A stretch of 60,863 nt of DNA. Origin: JBBIII01 sp037446575 (GTDB lineage: Bacteria; Bacteroidota; Ignavibacteria; UBA10030). The notes beneath the pieces were generated by a model. The model searched no databases. It worked only from the letters and a program-made list of their open reading frames with translations, and had not been told where the DNA came from. The position numbers and the translations under genes are program-made. Numbering within the stretch: the first letter of the stretch is position 1; each line of letters begins with the position of its first letter. Where the stretch lies: the NCBI GenBank assembly GCA_037446575.1, contig JBBIII010000006.1, positions 1 through 60,863 on the forward strand. Direction: 5' to 3'. Below, piece after piece: positions 26,321 to 34,256 of the stretch.

Positions 26321-28063
26321 TTATTTAATATCACGAATTTTTAATTGCGGCACTGTTACGCCCGCATATTCACCTTCGTCTAATGAGAACGCAACATCAA
26401 CTTTACTGCCGCTTCTAATACGAGCTATTAAATGACCCAGGTTGAAACCAATTGCATCGACAACATGCGTATTGCTTCTTACTTTTAGTCGGAGATGATT
26501 TTTGCCAACAATTCGAGGTGTGCCTAAAACTTCAGCATTGCGGGTGGCAAAAATCGGCCGCATATTCTCGGGCCCAAAAGGCGCAAATTGATTTAGAATT
26601 CTTACGAACTTTGGAGACAAGTCTGATAATTGCACTTCAGCATCAATCATAAGTTCAGGTGTAAGCAGTTCATCGGTCAGAAGCTCCGATGCCACCTCTT
26701 TAAATGCTTCGCGGAACTCATCGAGTTTATCAAGCTCTACTGTTAAACCGGCGGCATATTTATGCCCGCCAAATTGTATTAGTTTATCTTCGCAACGCTT
26801 TAGCGCTTCATGTATATTAAAACCCGAAACACTGCGTGCCGATCCTTTTGCCACACCATCTACTGTTGTCAACATTATTGTAGGTCTGTAATAACGCTCG
26901 ACTAAACGCGATGCAACAATGCCTATTACGCCAGGATGCCATTCTTCTTGATGAAGCACAATAGCAAGATTGTTATCTATGTCCAAGTATTTTTCAACAA
27001 TTTCCTGCGCTTGCATAAAAGTCTCTTCGTCTATTCTTCGTCTTTCATAATTTTCCGATTCCATAATCCGCGCAATTTGCAACGCACTATCGAAAGAGTC
27101 GCTCGCAAGCATCTCTACCGCTCTATTTGCATCTCCAAGTCTGCCGACTGCATTAATGCGCGGAGCAAGTACAAACACTACTTGTCCTGTTGAAATCCCG
27201 CCAAGCGTTAAACCGGAAGTCTCTATTAGTGCGCGAATACCCGGCAACGGAAATGTATTTATCAATTCTAACCCTAATTTTACTATAATTCTATTCTCTT
27301 CTACAAGTGGAACAATATCAGCCGTCGTCGCCAATGCCGCGTATTGTAAGTAATCGAGCAAATGTTTTTGCGCTTTATCTCCAAGTTTCTGAATAATAAT
27401 CTCGGTGGATGACAATGCTTGAATTAGCTTAAATGCTACGCCGCAACCGCATAGATATTTGAAAGGATACTTACAATTCGGTTTTAATGTATCGAGTGCC
27501 GCCACCGCCTGCGGAAGTTCTTTCCCCGGTTCATGATGGTCGCAAATAATAACATCAATACCCACCGATTGCGCATACTGAACCTGTTGAACAGCAGTTA
27601 TACCACAATCAACGGCTACTAAAATTGTTCCGCCTAAACTTTTAATCTTATCTATGCCGGCAATCGATATTCCATAACCATCTTTTACCCGATCAGGTAT
27701 AAAATAACCTACGTCTGCTCCGATGTTTTTAAAAAATTTCCAAAGCATTGCAGTGCTATTAGTGCCGTCAACATCATAATCGCCAAAAATAATAATTCGT
27801 TCATTATTCGTAATAGCTTTTATTATTCGAGTTACGGCTAAATCCATTTGATCAAGTAAAAAAGGATCGTAAAGGTCATTTAAACTTGGGCGAAAGTACG
27901 AGCGCGCTTTTTCAAAAGTTTCTATTTTTCTACTTACAAGTATTTTAGCAAGTATAGGAGATATCGACAGTTCTTGAGCCAATGTTTTTATTAACGGCTC
28001 ATTTTCTATCCCTTGTTCTAATTCTTTCCGGAACGTCCAGCGATATTCTTTTATGGGAGACAA
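26321..28063 (-). CDS. recJ: Single-stranded-DNA 5'-3' exonuclease RecJ
   Basis: DHH-family nuclease of recombination and mismatch repair. 580 residues, usual length. Motifs: IIIFGDYDVDGTNSTAML (about 90-107), VAVDCGI, ICDHHEPG (the DHH motif, about 170), and the DHHA1 region with FGGHKYAAGLTV (about 445), followed by an OB-fold to the C-terminus. A TTG start at 28063 is supported by AAGGA upstream. It shares a strand and close spacing with yebC and the ruv genes, forming a DNA-repair block. Confidence 0.95.
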   Translation of the reverse strand: MSPIKEYRWTFRKELEQGIENEPLIKTLAQELSISPILAKILVSRKIETFEKARSYFRPSLNDLYDPFLLDQMDLAVTRIIKAITNNERIIIFGDYDVDGTNSTAMLWKFFKNIGADVGYFIPDRVKDGYGISIAGIDKIKSLGGTILVAVDCGITAVQQVQYAQSVGIDVIICDHHEPGKELPQAVAALDTLKPNCKYPFKYLCGCGVAFKLIQALSSTEIIIQKLGDKAQKHLLDYLQYAALATTADIVPLVEENRIIVKLGLELINTFPLPGIRALIETSGLTLGGISTGQVVFVLAPRINAVGRLGDANRAVEMLASDSFDSALQIARIMESENYERRRIDEETFMQAQEIVEKYLDIDNNLAIVLHQEEWHPGVIGIVASRLVERYYRPTIMLTTVDGVAKGSARSVSGFNIHEALKRCEDKLIQFGGHKYAAGLTVELDKLDEFREAFKEVASELLTDELLTPELMIDAEVQLSDLSPKFVRILNQFAPFGPENMRPIFATRNAEVLGTPRIVGKNHLRLKVRSNTHVVDAIGFNLGHLIARIRSGSKVDVAFSLDEGEYAGVTVPQLKIRDIK

Positions 28064-28133
28064 ATTTTTCCTTTTCGAAATAATAGTAATAGTAGAGAAG
28101 AAGCAAACATATAATATGTATTGCTATGTCTAA

Positions 28134-28634
28134 ATCCAGAAGCACAAAGCGGTTTGCCGATAAGCCGAATTCTGTCTAACCTATTATGCCGATTAACAGC
28201 AAAATAGATGAGGCAATCATTTCTCTTAGCGACCTACCCATCCTGTCTTTGCTTTTGCAAAATTGAACGTGTAGCTCTTTCTATTCCAGCTAACTGGAAT
28301 AGAACAGGATTTACATGGTCTTGCACCAAGCGGGGTTTCTCCTGTCCCGAATTAACAATTTGTTAACTCGGGATCGCATAAACGCGACCATCATCATTAC
28401 TGACGATGCGGTGGTCTCTTACACCACCTTTTCACCTTTTCTTCCGCTTTTTGCGGAGGATGTATTTTTTCTGTGATACTATCCGTTTCGGCAGGATTTT
28501 GCCTGCCGAACCCTCGCTTTCTCTGCTTACGCAGGCTCGCAAGGCGCTTTACACTATGGTGTTCGGACTTTCCTCCCCATCCTGTTTTAACAAGATGGAG
28601 CGATTGCCTGACTCACCAACTTCTGCTTCTGGAT
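28134..28634 (-). ncRNA. rnpB: RNase P RNA (bacterial type A-like)
   Basis: The catalytic RNA that matures tRNA 5' ends. The termini form a perfect P1 helix: ATCCAGAAGCA (5' end, 28634-28624) with TGCTTCTGGAT (3' end, 28144-28134). Conserved blocks in minus-strand order are GAGGAAAGTCCGAACACCAT near the 5' side, AGGTGAAAAGGTGG and TAAGAGACCACCGC in the P11-P12 area, GGGTAGGTCGCTAAGAG, and ACAGAATTCGGCTTATCGGC before P1. At about 500 nt it is longer than the usual 350-420 nt, with extra hairpins such as the CCCGAGTTAAC../GTTAATTCGGG pair. Exact ends are estimated from P1. Confidence 0.93.
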
Positions 28635-28692
28635 TTTATATCCAGTCTTCTCAACAAACTTTTATCGAATGCGCAGAGCGCTATCGTTCTTT

Positions 28693-29109
28693 CTATTCAA
28701 TTAATGGATTCTTCAAATCGATACCGCGATTTGCCAATTCATCTGCTTCTCGGTTTTGTTCACGATCAATATGTTTTATTGTAAATTGAACAGGCAATTC
28801 AGCAAGCATCTTTTGAATATTTCTAAATTCTTTTTTAATGCCAACATCCTTAACCTTATACTGTCCATTCAATTGACGAACCATTAATTCACTATCAGAA
28901 TGTACAATAAGATTATTACAATTGATACTTCTTATAAGTTCTAAACATAATGCCAGCGCTCTATATTCAGCAATATTATTTGTCGCCTTACCAATATAAC
29001 CATACTGCGATTTAATTAGCTTGCCTTGTTGGTCCTTAATAATTACTCCTATGCCGCTTTCGCCAGGATTCCCTCTAGAAGCCCCGTCTGTATAAGCCAA
29101 CAGTGTCAT
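28693..29109 (-). CDS. Ribonuclease HI-like protein
   Basis: 138 residues. Typical of the single-domain RNase HI group common in Gram-positives and FCB: YTDGASRGNPGESGIGVII (first catalytic Asp), NNIAEYRALALCLEL (Glu), IVHSDSELMVRQLNG (Asp) and IDREQNREADELANRG (last acidic residue). It should cleave RNA in RNA:DNA hybrids. The start overlaps the stop of the zinc-ribbon gene as ATGA. rnpB follows on the same strand. Confidence 0.9.
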   Translation of the reverse strand: MTLLAYTDGASRGNPGESGIGVIIKDQQGKLIKSQYGYIGKATNNIAEYRALALCLELIRSINCNNLIVHSDSELMVRQLNGQYKVKDVGIKKEFRNIQKMLAELPVQFTIKHIDREQNREADELANRGIDLKNPLIE

Positions 29110-29837
29110 AAATTATTTTTTGAGCTTGTTACTATTTCATCAGAAATAAGTATCCGTCCGCATCGTTCGCATGTTATAATTGCAGAGTTCTTGCGCAATT
29201 CTAAAATACGCTGAGGTGTAACTCGGTTATAACAACCGCCGCAAGAATTTCTCAGAACCGGTACCACAGCTTTCCCGTCTTTTGCCTTGCGGATTCGTTC
29301 ATATAATTGTAAATCAGACTTTGAGACTTTAGCCACTATCTTCTCGCGCCGACGCTTTAGTTCTAATTCTTCATCTTCATGTTCTTTGTTCACAGCCGCC
29401 AATTCTTTTTTACGACTGGATAATTCGGATTGCAACTTTTCAATTTCTGGCGTAATTTTTTCAATGTCCTCTTTAGAATTTTCAGCTTGACCTTCAAACG
29501 AATCCATTTCTTTTTGAAGCTTAGTAATTTTTTCTTGCGAATAATCAATTTCTCGCGCTAATGCATCGTATTGCTTGTTCGTTTTTACCTGAAATTGCTG
29601 CGTCTTGTACTTCTCGATTTTTTCCTTTAATGTTATAATATCAATATCCGCTTGATCGCGGCTTAAAATAGATTTCTTCGACGTTTCTTCGAGCTCCTTT
29701 TTGCGAGCAAGCTTATTTTTGATTGTCTCGCTCAAATCTGCCACAATTTGAGGCAAATCTCCTTTCATTTCCTGCAGTTCGTCAAGTTCTATATCTATTA
29801 ATTGTAATGAATAAAATAAACGCAATCGGTTTTCCAA
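29106..29837 (-). CDS. Coiled-coil protein with C-terminal C4 zinc ribbon
   Basis: 243 residues. A long two-stranded coiled coil (about 1-185, Glu/Lys-rich heptads) is followed by a zinc ribbon CGGCYNRVTPQ..CERCGRILI near residues 198-230. This is the CT398/YbgI-neighbour type, annotated as zinc ribbon domain protein and almost always next to the Nif3 gene, as here. Its role is unresolved; a nucleic-acid or protein scaffold is plausible. A TTG start at 29837 with GAGGAG six bases upstream is preferred. Confidence 0.85.
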   Translation of the reverse strand: MENRLRLFYSLQLIDIELDELQEMKGDLPQIVADLSETIKNKLARKKELEETSKKSILSRDQADIDIITLKEKIEKYKTQQFQVKTNKQYDALAREIDYSQEKITKLQKEMDSFEGQAENSKEDIEKITPEIEKLQSELSSRKKELAAVNKEHEDEELELKRRREKIVAKVSKSDLQLYERIRKAKDGKAVVPVLRNSCGGCYNRVTPQRILELRKNSAIITCERCGRILISDEIVTSSKNNL

Positions 29838-29857
29838 CTGTTGCTCCTCTCAATAAT

Positions 29858-30970
29858 CTATTTAATAAAAGTTTGAATCGGGTTCGTTTTATGTTTTGTA
29901 ATAAATATCGACAGCTCTTCGTTCAGTAATCGAACAGCGTTACGCAATTTGTTTAGCATCGGTTTTAAAATTACCTGTTCTGTTTCCCAATGCCCTGCGT
30001 CAATTAATATAATTTCTCCTACAGCGTTATGAAATGTATGGTATTTAATATCCGCAGTTATAAATACATCTGCTTTAGATTTAATCGCTTCGGCTAAAAG
30101 TTCGCCGCCGCCCCCACCGCATACAGCCACTTTTTGAACTTTACTTTCAAGATCACCCGTAAATTTTAATGCCTTGCAATCTAAATTTTTGCTTACTGCC
30201 TTTAAAAATTTCTTAAGAGGTGTTCGTTTCGGAAGTTCGCCAAGCGCTCCAATGCCAAAATTCGGATTCGGGTTTTCTGCCTTATAAACATCATAAGCAA
30301 CTTCTTCGTAAGGGTGAACAACTTTCATTGCACTAATTACCGAATCCACTATTGCACGCGGAGAAACCATCTCTATCCTAAATTCTTCTACATCTTCTAA
30401 TTTTCCTTTTTCTCCTAAAAACGGATTGGAAACATCAGAGCCGCAAAAACTTCCTGAACCTTTCGTTCTAAACGAGCATGAGGAATATTCGCCAATAACC
30501 CCAGCGCCTGCGGCGCTCATTGCTTGTATAACGCGTTCAACATGTCCATCCGGAACAAATACGACAATTTTACTTAACGTATCTTTTAATTGTGCAAGAA
30601 AACGTACGTTTAATAATCCTAAACAATTCGCAAGCGCAAAACTTACGCCTTCTTTTGTATAATCTAAATTTGTGTGTGCAGAGAAAAGAGATATTTTATG
30701 CTCTGCCAGTTTTAACGCAATACTCCCAGTTTTATCTAAACTCGTAATAGCCGATAGCGGTTTATAAAGTAAAGGATGATGGGTTATGATTAATTCGGCA
30801 TTTACTTTTATCGCCTCGTCAACCACTTGATTAGTAACCTCCAGCGCAAGAAGCGCTTTAGTAACATTACGTTGTATGTCTCCAATTTGCAGACCTACAT
30901 TGTCTTTATCCCAAGCAACCCATTTTGGGGCCCAATCTTCAAATACTTTTATAATATTTGCTAAACGCAT
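29858..30970 (-). CDS. Nif3-like dinuclear metal-centre hexameric protein
   Basis: 370 residues. The Nif3 domain (DUF34) is split by an inserted PII/CutA-like domain (about 120-235), as in YqfO-type proteins. Metal-ligand motifs ITHHPLLYKP (about 59-68), HTNLDYT (about 98-104) and the C-terminal ADIKYHT and DAGHWETE are present. A GTP cyclohydrolase I type 2 name is sometimes attached, but biochemical support is weak. The ATG follows a terminator by only about 14 bases and no Shine-Dalgarno sequence is visible. First gene of a Nif3-zinc ribbon-RNase HI group. Confidence 0.9.
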   Translation of the reverse strand: MRLANIIKVFEDWAPKWVAWDKDNVGLQIGDIQRNVTKALLALEVTNQVVDEAIKVNAELIITHHPLLYKPLSAITSLDKTGSIALKLAEHKISLFSAHTNLDYTKEGVSFALANCLGLLNVRFLAQLKDTLSKIVVFVPDGHVERVIQAMSAAGAGVIGEYSSCSFRTKGSGSFCGSDVSNPFLGEKGKLEDVEEFRIEMVSPRAIVDSVISAMKVVHPYEEVAYDVYKAENPNPNFGIGALGELPKRTPLKKFLKAVSKNLDCKALKFTGDLESKVQKVAVCGGGGGELLAEAIKSKADVFITADIKYHTFHNAVGEIILIDAGHWETEQVILKPMLNKLRNAVRLLNEELSIFITKHKTNPIQTFIK

Positions 30971-30983
30971 ATATACATAAAAA

Positions 30984-31012
30984 AAGTGTCCCGCTTTTAG
31001 AGCGGGACACTT
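30984..31012 (-). terminator. Strong intrinsic terminator after the REC-DHp gene
   Basis: AAGTGTCCCGCT (30984-30995) and AGCGGGACACTT (31001-31012) form a perfect 12-bp stem, directly followed on the minus strand by a T-run. It ends transcription about 145 bp after the REC-DHp gene and only about 14 bp before the Nif3 start codon. Confidence 0.85.
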
Positions 31013-31157
31013 GTAATAACCTTTAAAGTTTTTGTATAAGTTTTTTCGAGATACTTAATTCCTTAATATGGAATATCTCTTTCTGTTTTACATCAATTAT
31101 CAATTTTTATTACTCTTAATTTTAACTGTTTAAAAATAGTTAAAAAAAGAAATATAA

Positions 31158-31874
31158 TCAAGATTCAATTTTCTCGTTTCCTCCAAAAATATCATGAGCG
31201 GTGAATTCTATTTTTTCAAAATTTAAATCACGCAAACGCTTAATTTCGAGGTCTATTTTATTGAAGTTATTCTCAAAAGATTTTGAAATATCTACTGGAA
31301 TTATATTACGATTATTCCTTGTCAAAAGGTCAAAGCTTATCTTTATAGCCGCTAAAGGATTGTTAAATTCGTGGCATACAGTAACAACTAATTCCCGTAT
31401 AGCTTGATCCCTATTTTCAGCCATTGATAATCGCTTTTCAACAGCTTGCTTATGCATACGCAAACGTACACTGCCTAAAATAGTCAATATTGCACGTGGT
31501 AAATGAGCAGTGTCAAAATCTTTTTTTAATAAAAAATCTTCAACTCCAAGTTTCATCGCTTCAACTGCTAATTTAAAATCTGTAGCATTTGTTAGAAAAA
31601 TTATAGGAATTTGCCGATCCATTTGGTTTAGCTGAAGGCACAACTCTAAACCATTAGAAGAAGGAAAATAATAATCTGTAATAATAATGTTGATTTTATT
31701 GTTGTGATTTATTTCTGAAATAGCGCTTTCAATTGAATCTTTCAATATTACTTCAAAAGTATGTTTTTTATATAACTGAAGCGAGGCTTGAACAGCCTTA
31801 GAAAAAAGTGGGTCATCATCTACAACTAAAACGCATACTGGCGTTCTTGTTCTATTGTTATTAGTTAGGTCCAT
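31158..31874 (-). CDS. Receiver-DHp hybrid protein lacking a kinase ATPase domain
   Basis: 238 residues. The N-terminal receiver (about 12-130) has the acidic pair VVDDD, the phospho-acceptor Asp in IITDYYFP, the conserved Thr in FLTNA and Lys in LLKKD. The C-terminal part (about 150-230) is a histidine-kinase dimerisation/phosphotransfer helix with the H-box TVCHEFNNPLAAIK. No HATPase domain follows: the frame stops and a terminator comes soon after. It could pass phosphate as a phosphotransfer protein or inhibit a kinase. Divergently transcribed from a receiver and a sigma-54 activator. Confidence 0.85.
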   Translation of the reverse strand: MDLTNNNRTRTPVCVLVVDDDPLFSKAVQASLQLYKKHTFEVILKDSIESAISEINHNNKINIIITDYYFPSSNGLELCLQLNQMDRQIPIIFLTNATDFKLAVEAMKLGVEDFLLKKDFDTAHLPRAILTILGSVRLRMHKQAVEKRLSMAENRDQAIRELVVTVCHEFNNPLAAIKISFDLLTRNNRNIIPVDISKSFENNFNKIDLEIKRLRDLNFEKIEFTAHDIFGGNEKIES

Positions 31875-31918
31875 ATAGGTATAAAGTATTATTTGTTTTT
31901 GAAATATTCAATTATTGG

Positions 31919-31947
31919 TTGCTTTTCAAAAGTATATTTCCTATAAT
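31919..31947 (+). promoter_or_regulatory. Probable promoter of the receiver/sigma-54 activator pair
   Basis: TTGCTT (31919-31924), 17-bp spacer, perfect TATAAT (31942-31947). The predicted leader is about 75 nt, ending in an AAGGAG site before ATG 32028. It sits in the 153-bp divergent gap opposite the REC-DHp gene. Confidence 0.5.
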
Positions 31948-32027
31948 TTCCAACATAAACAATGTTTTTATTATTAATTATTTACGGTCTGCTTATTTAA
32001 GACAGCCATTCCGCAAGGAGATGCGTT

Positions 32028-32399
32028 ATGCCTGCAAAAAATAGAATTCTTGTTATTGATGATGAAGAAGCGCTTCGTACGGTTCTTAGCACAGAGTTAG
32101 AAGGTGAAGGATATCAAGTTAATAGCGCCGCCGATGGTCAGGAAGCTATCAACATCTTAACTAACAGCGAATATGACCTGCTTCTGTTAGATATTAAAAT
32201 GCCAAATATAGACGGCTTTGAAGTTTTAAAATTCGTCAAAGAACGCTCGCCAAATACTAAAGTCGTTATGCTTACAGGTTTTGCCGATTTAAAGAATGCG
32301 ATTGAATCCAAAAAGCTCGGCGCTGATGACTTCGTAAGCAAACCGTATGACCTTGTCGACCTGTTAACAACAGTCGAAAGAGTTCTTACATCCCCATAA
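32028..32399 (+). CDS. Single-domain response regulator
   Basis: 123 residues, a lone receiver domain: ILVIDDEEALRTV (acidic pocket), LLLDIKMPNIDGFE (phospho-acceptor Asp near residue 54), VMLTGFADL (Thr) and FVSKPYDL (Lys). No output domain, so it probably relays phosphate or acts by protein contact. AAGGAG lies seven bases before the ATG. Only 24 bp separate it from the sigma-54 activator, whose own receiver is clearly similar, suggesting an ancestral duplication. Confidence 0.92.
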   Translation: MPAKNRILVIDDEEALRTVLSTELEGEGYQVNSAADGQEAINILTNSEYDLLLLDIKMPNIDGFEVLKFVKERSPNTKVVMLTGFADLKNAIESKKLGADDFVSKPYDLVDLLTTVERVLTSP

Positions 32400-32423
32400 T
32401 TTAGGCAAGGGAGACTTGCCTCC

Positions 32424-33794
32424 ATGTCAAAAAAACATAGAATTCTTGTTGTTGATGACGAAGAGTCTATTATTTATCTTTTAAAAACCGAACTTGAAGA
32501 AATTTCCAAATTCGAAGTTGACACAGCTACGAATGGTTCAGAGGCGATAAATCTTTTCCAATCTAAAAATTACGACATAGCTTTGTTAGACATCAAAATG
32601 CCGCGCATTAGCGGTATAGAAGTGCTGAAGCTTATTAAAGAGAACTCTCCTTCTACACAAGTTATAATGTTAACTAATGTTGTAGATGTTAAGACTGCAA
32701 TTGAAACTACACGACTTGGTGCGTACGACTTTGTTAGCAAACCGTACGAAACCGACGAATTAATCGCAACTGTTAATCGGGCGCTCGAGCACAAACAACT
32801 GCTCATCGAAAAAGAAGTAAGTCAATTAGGAAAACCGGTTGAACTAATTGGCGAATCTCAAATCTTTAAAGACGCCATAAATAAAGCTACTAAATTAGCA
32901 TCGAGTGAGGCTTTTATTTTAATACAAGGTTCAAGCGGCACTGGAAAAGAACTCTTTGCGCGATTGATTCACGAACATAGCAATAGAAAAAATCAACCAT
33001 TCATCGCTGTCAATTGCGCTGCAATGCCCGACCAATTGTTGGAAAGCGAACTATTTGGCCACGAAAAAGGATCCTTCACAAGCGCAATAAAAACAAAACA
33101 AGGACTTGTAGAAGTTGCAGATGGCGGAACGCTTTTTTTAGATGAAGTTGGCGATATTAGTATTACAACACAACCTAAGTTATTACGATTTTTAGAGACA
33201 GGCGAATTCAGACGAGTTGGAGGAACAAGCAACAGAAGCGTAGATGTAAGAGTTATCTCTGCAACCAACAAGAATTTAATTGAAGAGGTAAAAGCAGGTC
33301 GCTTTCGAGATGATTTATTATATCGACTGAATGTTGTAAGCTTACGTTTGCCCAATTTGAATGAACGCAAGGAAGATATTCCAATACTCGTTGATAATTT
33401 TCTATCAAAAAGAACGAAGACTAAACAAATTAGCGCTGATGCACTCCAAGTGTTATGTAATTACCATTGGCCCGGAAATATCCGTGAATTAAAACATGTC
33501 ATCGAAGGCGCTGTAGCGTTATGTATTAATGATGTAATTGAATCTAAAGACTTATGGATGAATGTAGCTTTAAGCAGTACGCAAGTCCAACCTGCAATCC
33601 AATCGATACCAACTTCGACCGAGAAAGAACTTACGATTGAGGAATTAGAAAAACTTCATATAGAACGCACTTTGAAAAATCACCGCTGGAACAGAGTAAA
33701 AACTGCCGCCGCATTAGGAATAACGCCAAAAACATTATACCTCAAAATCAAACGTTACAATATACAAGCGCCAAGCTGGAATTCTCCAGAATAA
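32424..33794 (+). CDS. Sigma-54-dependent response regulator, NtrC family
   Basis: 456 residues: receiver (1-125, acceptor Asp in ALLDIKMPRISG), AAA+ activator domain (about 140-370; Walker A GSSGTGKELFARL, Walker B GGTLFLDEVGD, R-finger region FRDDLLYRLNV) and a C-terminal Fis-type helix-turn-helix (about 410-445: NRVKTAAALGITPKTLYLKIKR). The sigma-54 contact loop, normally GAFTGA, reads GSFTSA here, with Ser in place of the second Gly, which may alter or weaken activation. Cotranscribed with the upstream receiver. No rpoN gene is in the window. Confidence 0.93.
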   Translation: MSKKHRILVVDDEESIIYLLKTELEEISKFEVDTATNGSEAINLFQSKNYDIALLDIKMPRISGIEVLKLIKENSPSTQVIMLTNVVDVKTAIETTRLGAYDFVSKPYETDELIATVNRALEHKQLLIEKEVSQLGKPVELIGESQIFKDAINKATKLASSEAFILIQGSSGTGKELFARLIHEHSNRKNQPFIAVNCAAMPDQLLESELFGHEKGSFTSAIKTKQGLVEVADGGTLFLDEVGDISITTQPKLLRFLETGEFRRVGGTSNRSVDVRVISATNKNLIEEVKAGRFRDDLLYRLNVVSLRLPNLNERKEDIPILVDNFLSKRTKTKQISADALQVLCNYHWPGNIRELKHVIEGAVALCINDVIESKDLWMNVALSSTQVQPAIQSIPTSTEKELTIEELEKLHIERTLKNHRWNRVKTAAALGITPKTLYLKIKRYNIQAPSWNSPE

Positions 33795-34256
33795 TCGTAT
33801 TTATTCTGAAGCCGTACAATCCAGATGAAGTACACCCGGTTATCAGGCGATTGTTAGAAAAGGACTGATGTAGCGTTCGGAAATTTTTGCAAATGCCAAA
33901 AGGCTCTTTTCCATACTCAATTAGAGTTATACGACTTAAGTAAATCCATAAAAAATTACTGATAAATAACTATCTGCCTCCGAAACTTTATTTCTGCATT
34001 ATCGTATTGATATTCGGGAACAAAACCAATATTCCCTAACCTCCTTCTTGAGGAGCCAGCAATCAATCGCTCGTGGTGGGGTAGATCGAGAAGCTGGCTC
34101 TTATATTTTAACCATTTTTTTCCGTTCCTTGCTTTTGCTTCGATTATTCCATAATTTTTTTAGGGAATTAAATAACCTAAAAACTTCAATCCTTCCAAGG
34201 ATGTATCCTGATAGGTGAATTATTAATATTTCCAAAAACAACAAGAAAGTTTTAAC
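33795..34256. other. Long intergenic region upstream of guaB
   Basis: 462 bp without a credible gene. AT-rich, with several hairpins: GGGAA (34016-34020) / TTCCC (34032-34036), the large stem-loop at 34041-34100, and ATTCC (34146-34150) / GGAAT (34164-34168). It probably holds the end of the sigma-54 activator transcript and the guaB promoter and leader. Confidence 0.5.
34041..34120 (+). terminator. Stem-loop with a competing upstream helix and T-rich tail
   Basis: GAGCCAGC (34053-34060) pairs with GCTGGCTC (34093-34100), with an inner CTCG (34070-34073) / CGAG (34087-34090), then TTATATTTTAACC and a T-run. An alternative hairpin CTCCT (34041-34045) / AGGAG (34051-34055) shares bases with the main stem. 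It is either a terminator for the upstream operon or an attenuator-like leader of guaB. Confidence 0.45.

Noticed and set aside
28406..28789. 127-codon and 103-codon plus-strand frames
   Set aside because: They lie on the complement of the RNase P RNA and the end of the RNase HI gene.
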